Shown here in pieces: positions 6,462-12,805 of a DNA stretch of 12,805 nt; the stretch's first letter is position 1; every line of letters starts with the position of its first letter. The DNA lies in contig JAIWNU010000098.1 of NCBI GenBank assembly GCA_020216655.1, forward strand, positions 1 to 12,805, given 5' to 3'. The stretch is from Treponema sp. (GTDB lineage: Bacteria; Spirochaetota; Spirochaetia; Treponematales; Breznakiellaceae). The notes below the pieces were generated by a model that was given only the letters and a program-made list of their open reading frames with translations, searched no databases and had not been told where the DNA came from. The position numbers and the translations under genes are program-made.

Positions 6462-7667
6462 ATGACTCAAGCGGATATTCTGAAAGCAGCCCTGATAGTT
6501 TGGGGCCGGGATTTTTATAAAAAGAGAAGCCTTTCCGATGTGGCCCAGTATTTGGGGGTGACCAAACCTGCCCTGTACCGCCATTTCAGCAGCAAAGACG
6601 CCCTTATGGACGCCCTCTATAATGATTTTTTTGACCGCTTTGCAAATCATGTCCGGCAGGTTTTGCCCGAAGCATTATCCCAGAATTCTCGTAATAATCG
6701 GCTCCTTTTTATCGCCCAAGCTCTGGCTGACTATTTTACGAGGAATAAATACGACTTTATTTTCTTTCTGAACCTGGTCTTAGGGCAGGAAAAACCGGGC
6801 AGGGTCTTTAAGCAGGAACTTGAGCGGCGCGGTGTGTTCTGGGCTGAAAAGAAAAATCATTTTTACCTCCGGATGGTGCTTATTACGGTGGTCTTCTCGG
6901 TAGCCCATTATCATCTTGAGAAGGGATGTCAGGTTGATGAACCTGCGGAGGAATCAGTAGCGGAGTCCCTGCGGATGGTGAGCGAATTGGTCTATGATGG
7001 ATTGTGTGTCCCTGGCTCACCGGTGCCTATGCCAGATTTCGATGCCCTGGACAGGGCTTTTATGGCCATGAAAAAAGCACTGCCTAAAGATGCCCGGCAT
7101 GATAGTGCTGCATCGGCCCAGCTCCTTGCTGCGGTTGCCCGAGCCATCGGAGAATCGGGTCCCTGGGATGCCTCCATGAAATTTGTGGCAGAAAAAGCAG
7201 GGCTCTCTAAGAGCGGCCTCTATGCCCATTTTGCAAGCAAGGAGGAAATGCTCAGGCAGCTATTCCTAAAAGAGTTTGAACATATATCCCAATCTTTGCA
7301 AAGAGTCTTAGACCTGTCTCCCGATCCGATGGATCGCCTTTATCTGACTCTGCGTACCGTCAATGACTATCTGCGTAATAACCGGGACGTCCTTCTTGTT
7401 TTGGATTGGGTACGGCTTCAGCGGATAGAACTGGGCATGCTTTTCCCCGAAGGAAGTCTTGAACTTTTTTCTTTTATACACGAATTGCCGCTTAAGGCTG
7501 CGGTAGCCCGCTGGGATGGACTTACCCTGGCCCGATTGGTGCTTTTTTATGTGGTAAACCAGCTCATGGTAGAAGTCCGTCAGAATGTGGGGGATGAGGA
7601 GTCTTTGCTGAATTTAAGGGAACTGTTTATCTATATGACCCGTGGGGTTAAAGGATGGAAAGAATGA
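6462..7667 (+). CDS. Double-length TetR-family regulator with two complete TetR units
   Basis: The product is 401 residues, about twice the usual TetR length. Unit 1 (about 1-200) begins with a TetR DNA-binding domain: TQADILKAALIVWG, then a helix-turn-helix with SLSDVAQYLGVTKPALYRHF and SSKDALMDALY (about 23-52). Unit 2 (about 213-401) starts with a second one: AQLLAAVARAIGESG, then MKFVAEKAGLSKSGLYAHF and ASKEEMLRQLF (239-268). Each is followed by roughly 130-150 residues of helical ligand/dimer domain. Normal TetR proteins are homodimers with one such unit each, so this polypeptide may act as a built-in dimer or bind two sites. ATG 6462 follows the 30-bp palindrome directly and has no Shine-Dalgarno. 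The stop codon overlaps the TolC start (ATGA), so it is the first gene of the efflux operon and probably its repressor. Confidence 0.9.
   Translation: MTQADILKAALIVWGRDFYKKRSLSDVAQYLGVTKPALYRHFSSKDALMDALYNDFFDRFANHVRQVLPEALSQNSRNNRLLFIAQALADYFTRNKYDFIFFLNLVLGQEKPGRVFKQELERRGVFWAEKKNHFYLRMVLITVVFSVAHYHLEKGCQVDEPAEESVAESLRMVSELVYDGLCVPGSPVPMPDFDALDRAFMAMKKALPKDARHDSAASAQLLAAVARAIGESGPWDASMKFVAEKAGLSKSGLYAHFASKEEMLRQLFLKEFEHISQSLQRVLDLSPDPMDRLYLTLRTVNDYLRNNRDVLLVLDWVRLQRIELGMLFPEGSLELFSFIHELPLKAAVARWDGLTLARLVLFYVVNQLMVEVRQNVGDEESLLNLRELFIYMTRGVKGWKE
7651..7658 (+). promoter_or_regulatory. Shine-Dalgarno AAGGATGG deciding the TolC start
   Basis: The AAGGA core (7651-7655) lies eight bases before ATG 7664, while the in-frame ATG at 7655 overlaps it. 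This supports ATG 7664, which also forms an ATGA overlap with the TetR stop. Confidence 0.6.
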
Positions 7668-9064
7668 AACATCGATATCTGTGGAGCTTCTTTCTTGTGG
7701 CAGCGGTGAGCTCAGTTCTATCTGCCCAAGAAGTACGGACTTTAAATATTGATGAGGCGGTGAACCTGGCGATAGCCCAAAACCTGTCTTTAAACAATAC
7801 AAAACGGGATTTGGGCACTAAACAGCGGAAAGCCGATACGGCCTGGAACGTGTTTATTCCCACCGTGGATGTAAGCGGCACCCTGGCCCGGACCAACGAG
7901 GTTTCCACGGTGACCGCCCTGGTGCCGGTTCCTCCTGCTAGTATGGGCGGCATCTATGACTATGTCATGCCCTTTTCCCGGGAGCTGCCCCAGTGGAGCC
8001 TTTCCTCACGGCTTTCCGCCAGTCTCACGTTGAACATCGCCCTCTTTGAGGGGCTTAAAAATGTAAGAATGGACTATGAAAACGGGAAAATAAGCTATGA
8101 AAAGGCCCGGGCCCAGCTTGAGCGGGATGTCCGGAAAAGCTACCTGCAGATTCTTTTACTAAAGGAAAACATTGCCCTCCTCAAGGAAAACCTCGCTGCG
8201 GCGGAACGGCGGCTTGCGACCGCCCGGCAAAACTATCGTTCGGGGCTTGTGCCGGAGCTTACGGTGCTGCAGGCCCAGGTCGGGGTAGAAAATTTGAAAC
8301 CGACCATTCAAGATTTAGAAAACAGCTACCTCCTTGCCATAGAATCACTGGCAATGAACCTGGGCCTGCCCCACGGCACCAAGCTGGATCTGGCGCCGGT
8401 GAATCCTCCCGATGCGACGCAAACGCTCTCTCATTCATTGGATCTGGAAGATCTCATCAACAGGGCTGTAGCAGGGAAGCCCGATCTGGAAGAACTGCGC
8501 CGGTCTATACTACTCCTACAGAGCACCCGGCGGGCTAACTTTTATCAGCTCTATACGCCTTCGCTTGCTTTAGGCTGGACCTTTGATCCGACCTTTCAGG
8601 GAGATCCGCTTAAGGACAACTGGTTCAAGGGAGACTCCTGGAAACAGCGGTCGGGTATGTTTACCCTTACCCTGGCGTGGCGGCTTAACAGTCTGCTTCC
8701 GGTTTCCCGGGAAGCCCAGGGCTTATCGGATCTGGATGACACCATTGCGAAGCTGAACAGCAATCTTGCTCTCGCTATTCGGGGCACTGAAACAGAGATT
8801 TATTCCATTGTTCTTAAGCTGCAAAAATCTTTGCAAAGTATGGGTGCCCTGCGGCTGAACGTGGATTTGGCTCAAAAGGCCTATGCTCTGACCGAACAGG
8901 CCTATAGGGCGGGCCTTAAGGATGTAATGGAAATTACCAATGCGGACCTGGATCTACGAAAGGCCCAGCTTGAGGTAATTAAAGAACAATTTAACTTTAT
9001 GACCGGGCTTCTGGACCTGGAATATGCCATTGGGGTGCCCTTCGGGACCCTGACAAGGAGCTAA
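7664..9064 (+). CDS. TolC-family outer membrane efflux channel
   Basis: The product is 466 residues including a signal peptide: basic MKHR, a hydrophobic core, and a likely cleavage after LSA21 before QE. It has the two-repeat architecture of the outer membrane efflux family: an early helix beginning LNIDEAVNLAIAQNLSLNNTKRDLG, a long coiled-coil stretch (about 140-195, rich in Leu/Lys/Glu with LLLKENIALLKENLAAAERRLATARQNY), and a second repeat ending in KAYALTEQAYRAGLKDVMEITNADLDLRKAQLEV, a typical family tail. The trimer would form the outer membrane barrel and periplasmic tunnel through which the RND pump exports its substrate. The gene begins in the TetR stop codon and is followed by the adaptor after a 2-base gap. 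Function follows from family and context; substrate is unknown. Confidence 0.93.
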   Translation: MKHRYLWSFFLVAAVSSVLSAQEVRTLNIDEAVNLAIAQNLSLNNTKRDLGTKQRKADTAWNVFIPTVDVSGTLARTNEVSTVTALVPVPPASMGGIYDYVMPFSRELPQWSLSSRLSASLTLNIALFEGLKNVRMDYENGKISYEKARAQLERDVRKSYLQILLLKENIALLKENLAAAERRLATARQNYRSGLVPELTVLQAQVGVENLKPTIQDLENSYLLAIESLAMNLGLPHGTKLDLAPVNPPDATQTLSHSLDLEDLINRAVAGKPDLEELRRSILLLQSTRRANFYQLYTPSLALGWTFDPTFQGDPLKDNWFKGDSWKQRSGMFTLTLAWRLNSLLPVSREAQGLSDLDDTIAKLNSNLALAIRGTETEIYSIVLKLQKSLQSMGALRLNVDLAQKAYALTEQAYRAGLKDVMEITNADLDLRKAQLEVIKEQFNFMTGLLDLEYAIGVPFGTLTRS

Positions 9065-9066
9065 TT

Positions 9067-10011
9067 ATGAAACATGTTTACAGCGGTGCGGCATTACTGA
9101 TTGTTTTTTTGCTTGTCTCCTGCGGGCAGCTTGCAAAGGGCGCTTCTAAGGGAAGTACTCAAGAGGCTGTCGTCCAGTTCCCGGTTTTCGCGGTGAGTAC
9201 AACCCAGGCTGTCCGGGGCCAGATTCGAGATTACCTTTCTTTGTCTGGCGATATTGTATCGGGCACAACGGTAGATGCCTATTCGGATGTGGCGGGTAGG
9301 GTAATTAAACTGTATGTTACGGTAGGCCAGCGGGTCCAAAAAGACGACCCTATCGCGGAAGTGGATCCTTCCAGGCCGGGTATGAACTTTGTTCCCGGTG
9401 TTGTTAAGGCTCCCATCGCGGGTACCGTGGTAGCCCTACCAGTCCAGCTGGGTATGACTATTTCTCAGACAGTGCCGGTCGCTCGGTTTTCCGGAGCCGG
9501 CTCTTTGGAGGCTCGGACCTATGTGGCAGAGCGTTTTATCTCTAAAATGAGGGTGGGACTTGCGGTAGAATTGAGCCTGGATGCATACCCGGGAAGAACC
9601 TTTTACGGCCGGGTGCGGGAGCTTAGTCCAACGGTGGATCCGGTCTCCCGAACCATGGAAGTCCGTATTTCCCTCCAGAATGAAAACGCCCTGCTCAAGC
9701 CGGGCATGTTTGCCAAAATTAAAATCGTCACCGAGGAAAAAAGCGGTATTGTAAAAATCCCCGCAGCGGCCATTGTGCGGCGTTACGGCGAACAGTATGT
9801 CTTTACGGTAGAAACGGACCCAAAAGATCCGGCTTTTACGGTTGCAAAAAAACAAACGGTGCTGCCGGGAATCCTTATCGATGACCAGGTGGAAATCCGG
9901 CAGGGCCTTGATGCCGGTGCTCAGGTGGTGCTTCGGGGTCAGAGCCTTTTGGAAGATGGGGTTCGGGTCCGGGTTGTAGATACCACGCCGCCCCTGAAAG
10001 CGGCGTATTAA
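9067..10011 (+). CDS. RND periplasmic adaptor lipoprotein without an alpha-hairpin
   Basis: The product is 314 residues. It has a lipoprotein signal peptide with lipobox LVSC and acylated Cys19 followed by Gly20, so it is a lipid-anchored periplasmic membrane-fusion protein. Shine-Dalgarno AAGGAG at 9055-9060 supports ATG 9067. The first half-lipoyl segment is AYSDVAGRVIKLYVTVGQRVQKDDPIAEVD (71-100) and the second is about 111-142 (VKAPIAGTVVALPVQLGMTISQ). Only about ten residues (101-110) separate them, where typical adaptors such as AcrA carry a 60-100-residue coiled-coil hairpin. Beta-barrel (about 147-222, LSPTVDPVSRTMEVRISLQN) and membrane-proximal (about 225-305) domains follow as usual. 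The same minimal design is known in BesA of Borrelia burgdorferi. The frame is uninterrupted, so this is not a deletion wreck. Confidence 0.92.
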   Translation: MKHVYSGAALLIVFLLVSCGQLAKGASKGSTQEAVVQFPVFAVSTTQAVRGQIRDYLSLSGDIVSGTTVDAYSDVAGRVIKLYVTVGQRVQKDDPIAEVDPSRPGMNFVPGVVKAPIAGTVVALPVQLGMTISQTVPVARFSGAGSLEARTYVAERFISKMRVGLAVELSLDAYPGRTFYGRVRELSPTVDPVSRTMEVRISLQNENALLKPGMFAKIKIVTEEKSGIVKIPAAAIVRRYGEQYVFTVETDPKDPAFTVAKKQTVLPGILIDDQVEIRQGLDAGAQVVLRGQSLLEDGVRVRVVDTTPPLKAAY

Positions 10012-10020
10012 GAGGTACCT

Positions 10021-12805
10021 ATGAGCATAGCTAAAACGGTTGTATCGCGGCCCACTACCATTTTTATTGCCTTTGCCCTCCTGATAGGCCTCGGCATATT
10101 CGCAACCCTGAATCTGCCCATCGATCTATACCCTGAAATTGAGCCGCCCATTCTGGTGGTATATACAGGATACTCCGGTGCGGGACCGGAAGAAGTAGAG
10201 CGGACCGTCACAAGGCCTCTGGAAGGAACCCTCTCCAATGTGTCGAGCCTTGAAAAACTCAGTTCTACCAGTTCAAAGGGCTCCAGCATGATTATGCTGA
10301 CCTTTACCTACGGCACCAATATGGCCGATGCGGCCAACTCGGTCCGGGATAACCTGGAACTGGTCAAGCGCTTCCTCCCTGACGGAACGGATACCCCGCT
10401 CATATTTAAATTTGACCCGTCTATGATTCCCATAATGGGGCTCATGGTTACAGGGAACCGGACGCCAGAAGAACTGCGGGAAATTGCTGAAAACACGATT
10501 CTTCCCCGTATAGAACAGGTCCCCGGGGTTGCCATGGGGACCGTCTCTGGGGGACGAAAAAAGATTATCAAGGTGGAAATTCCCCAGAACCGGCTTGAGG
10601 CTTATGGGCTTACCATTACCCAAATAAAGGGAATGCTTGCAAGTCAAAACATCTCTGTTTCCGCCGGTTCCATACTCGATAATGGACTTTCGTATCTTCT
10701 TGCTACCGCTGGGGAATATCAGAGCCTGGATGAAATTCAGTCCACGGTGATTTCCTATAAGGGCGGCGGCCTTGTGAACGGCCAGGTGGAAGCCTCCAAA
10801 CTGGTACGCTTGCGGGACATCGCCGACGTATATGAGGGTTACCGGGACGAAGACAGCCTGGTCTATGTAAATGGTCAGGCGGCGGTGCAGATTACGGTCC
10901 AGAAGCAAAGCGGCAAGAACTCGGTCCAGACCGCCCGGGAGCTTCGCAAACGGCTCACTCGGATAGCCCAGGAGGTTCCCCAGGGAATCAGTATTACGGA
11001 AATTTTCAATACCACAGACATTATCGAAAACTCTATTAACCAGGTAACCTCAAGCGCTCTCCAGGGAGCACTGCTTGCGGTTCTTATCCTCTTTATTTTC
11101 CTAAGGTCCATCAAACCAACCCTGATTATCGGCATTACTATTCCCGTATCCCTTCTCTTTACCCTCATGCTCATGTACTTCTGGGGTCTTACCCTGAATG
11201 TTATGACCCTGGCGGGGCTTGCCTTGGGGGTTGGTATGCTGGTGGATAACTCTATCGTTATCCTTGAAAACATTTACCGATACCGTGAAAAGGGGGCAAA
11301 GCTTACGGCGGCGGCGATCCTGGGGAGCCAGGAAATGATAAACGCCATCGTCTCATCAACCTTAACGACCATCTGTGTTTTCGCCCCCCTGGTTATGTTC
11401 AAGGGCCAGCTTGGCATCGTGGGCGAGCTATTTTCAGGCCTTTCATTCACCGTAGTTATATCCCTTACCATGTCCCTCGCGGTGGCCATGATGTTGATAC
11501 CGGTTCTGACGAGCCACTATCTTCCGCTTACGACCCGGGTTCAGCGGCCCCTCCATGGTTTTTTGGCCCTCTTGGACAAACCCTTTGTGGCCTTCTTTGC
11601 CGCCCTGGACAACGCCTACCGCAGGGCCGTTGACCGGGTGCTTCGGCACAAACTAGCCACCATACTGACCCTTTTGGTACTCTTTGTGGCAAGTCTCATC
11701 GCGATTCCCCGGATTGGCTATGTTTTTATGCCTGAACAGCAGGCCGATTCGGTAACCCTTTCGGTGGAACTTCCTATCGGAACTCCTATCGCAGAAACCG
11801 AGGCCGTCCTGAAGCAGATACAGGGGATCCTGGAACAGGAGCTAAGGGGCTACAAACGGATGATCTTAAGCATCGGTCAGCGATCGCTCCTTGGTTTTGG
11901 CGGAACCGCATCGGTTAACAGGGGAAGCATACAGATTACCTTACCAGAGTTCAAAGACCGGATTGATACTGCGGAAACGATGAAAAATAAGATCCGCGCC
12001 CACTTTAACGATTTTCCCGGTACGACCATGAGTTTTAGTTCATCCACCGCCAATATGCGGATCGGTTCTGCGAGCCCTATTGATATTATTATCAAAACCC
12101 AGGACCTGGTAAAAGGAAAGGCGATCGCCGAAAAAATTGCCCAGCTGCTGCGGGATAAGGTGAGCGAAGCCAAGGAACCTTCAATTGATCTAAAGGATGG
12201 GCTCCCCCAGATTGAACTGGTCTTTGACCGGGAACGGATGTATGCCCTGGGGCTCAACGTGTATACCGTAGGTAACGAGCTTAAGGCCGCGGTAGACGGG
12301 GTTACGGCTACCAAGTTCAGGACCTCTGGCGGCGAATATGACGTGGTGCTCATGCTGCCCCAGGCGGATCGGAGCGAGCTGCCGGCACTGGATAAAATCT
12401 TTGTCATGAGTCCCGCGGGTCAGAAAATTCCCCTGGCCAGTTTTGCCCAATATAAAAAGACCACCGGCCCCATCACTATCCGCAGGGAGAACCAGGGCCG
12501 GGTCATCCATGTAACCGCCGGAACCAATGCGGGGGTGGCCATAAATAAGGTGGAAAGCAAAATCCGGGCTCTTATCGCCCAGGAAATACCCGCCGAGGAT
12601 GATGTGGTGATTGAATATGCCGGTGACTACCAGCAGCTCATGGAATATGTGGGTAAATTTGCCCTCATAATGCTTGTGGCGGTGTTCCTGGTCTTCGGTG
12701 TTATGGCAAGCCAGTTCGAATCCTTCCGGGACCCCTTTATCATTATCTTTACGATCCCCCTTTCGGTAATCGGCATAGTGGCCATCTACGCCCTTACCGG
12801 CGAGG
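10021..12805 (+). CDS. RND-family (AcrB-type) efflux transporter, 3' truncated by the window
   Basis: The frame is open from ATG 10021 to the window end: 928 residues of a protein usually about 1020-1060 long. AGAGG (10011-10015) is the Shine-Dalgarno, nine bases after the adaptor stop. This is the inner membrane proton-driven pump of the tripartite system. Visible are TM1 (about 12-30), the first periplasmic porter domain, a TM2-TM6 block (about 340-500), the second TM7 and porter domain (about 540-870), and the start of the last membrane block. The N-terminal SRPTTIFIAFALL and NLPIDLYPEIEPP are typical of the family. TM4 has VGMLVDNSIVILENIYR: Asp409 matches AcrB Asp407, but the second acidic residue (AcrB Asp408) is Asn410. 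The TM10 lysine region lies beyond the window. Confidence 0.95.
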   Translation, partial: MSIAKTVVSRPTTIFIAFALLIGLGIFATLNLPIDLYPEIEPPILVVYTGYSGAGPEEVERTVTRPLEGTLSNVSSLEKLSSTSSKGSSMIMLTFTYGTNMADAANSVRDNLELVKRFLPDGTDTPLIFKFDPSMIPIMGLMVTGNRTPEELREIAENTILPRIEQVPGVAMGTVSGGRKKIIKVEIPQNRLEAYGLTITQIKGMLASQNISVSAGSILDNGLSYLLATAGEYQSLDEIQSTVISYKGGGLVNGQVEASKLVRLRDIADVYEGYRDEDSLVYVNGQAAVQITVQKQSGKNSVQTARELRKRLTRIAQEVPQGISITEIFNTTDIIENSINQVTSSALQGALLAVLILFIFLRSIKPTLIIGITIPVSLLFTLMLMYFWGLTLNVMTLAGLALGVGMLVDNSIVILENIYRYREKGAKLTAAAILGSQEMINAIVSSTLTTICVFAPLVMFKGQLGIVGELFSGLSFTVVISLTMSLAVAMMLIPVLTSHYLPLTTRVQRPLHGFLALLDKPFVAFFAALDNAYRRAVDRVLRHKLATILTLLVLFVASLIAIPRIGYVFMPEQQADSVTLSVELPIGTPIAETEAVLKQIQGILEQELRGYKRMILSIGQRSLLGFGGTASVNRGSIQITLPEFKDRIDTAETMKNKIRAHFNDFPGTTMSFSSSTANMRIGSASPIDIIIKTQDLVKGKAIAEKIAQLLRDKVSEAKEPSIDLKDGLPQIELVFDRERMYALGLNVYTVGNELKAAVDGVTATKFRTSGGEYDVVLMLPQADRSELPALDKIFVMSPAGQKIPLASFAQYKKTTGPITIRRENQGRVIHVTAGTNAGVAINKVESKIRALIAQEIPAEDDVVIEYAGDYQQLMEYVGKFALIMLVAVFLVFGVMASQFESFRDPFIIIFTIPLSVIGIVAIYALTGE

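Noticed and set aside
9274..9492. Deletion or frameshift in the adaptor gene explaining the missing hairpin
   Set aside because: The frame is continuous, both half-lipoyl segments are intact, and a natural hairpin-less homologue (BesA) is known.
10273..10908. 211-residue antisense open frame opposite the RND transporter
   Set aside because: It is a shadow of a strongly conserved RND coding frame and shows no recognisable protein family features. The same applies to the frames at 11877-12407, 10875-11273 and 4540-4974 on the minus strand.
1..12805. Mobile elements, CRISPR arrays, tRNA or rRNA genes
   Set aside because: No transposase, integrase, direct-repeat arrays, terminal inverted repeats or RNA-gene signatures were seen by eye; the genes look like stable chromosomal ones.

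Overview
The window is ordinary chromosomal DNA of a diderm bacterium, most likely a spirochete of the genus Treponema with roughly balanced G+C (the termite-gut treponemes would fit). This is inferred from three things: the efflux adaptor lacks an alpha-helical hairpin, as in the Borrelia Bes pump; the pump genes run outer-membrane channel, adaptor, transporter, the same order as Bes; and the general gene repertoire fits. There are no RNA genes, insertion sequences, phage genes or CRISPR arrays. Coding density is very high and no gene-free stretch exceeds about 75 bases.

Left part (1-3642). The window opens inside a plus-strand LarA-family (DUF2088) nickel-pincer racemase/epimerase that keeps the cofactor-tethering Lys and the Ni-ligand His. 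It is followed by a small SprA-related putative metalloprotease with an HEHAH motif. Facing them on the minus strand is a two-gene unit: a TrmH/SpoU RNA 2'-O-methyltransferase, and a six-pass membrane histidine kinase whose start lies inside the end of the methyltransferase gene. The kinase and protease genes converge and overlap by 23 bases at their 3' ends.

Middle part (3643-6403). A compact divergent promoter region separates the methyltransferase from a plus-strand pair: an AlaX-type alanyl-tRNA editing protein, overlapping a PduO-type cob(I)alamin adenosyltransferase. Next comes a second membrane sensor kinase of the HisKA_2 class. Neither kinase has a response regulator beside it.

Right part (6404-12805). 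This is one efflux operon: a double-length TetR regulator made of two complete TetR units, a TolC-like outer membrane channel (ATGA overlap), a lipoprotein adaptor without a coiled-coil hairpin, and an RND (AcrB-type) transporter that runs off the window end. A near-perfect 30-bp palindrome directly before the regulator start, downstream of a consensus TTGACA, is the obvious operator. It suggests autoregulation of the whole regulator-pump operon.

A recurring feature is that genes at the head of transcription units (methyltransferase, AlaX, HisKA_2 kinase, regulator) lack a Shine-Dalgarno sequence, and three of them have a promoter -10 box only 6-8 bases before the start codon. Genes inside operons mostly have good Shine-Dalgarno sequences. 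I see no clearly undescribed system. The most distinctive items are the tandem-TetR regulator with its palindrome, and the candidate leaderless promoters.
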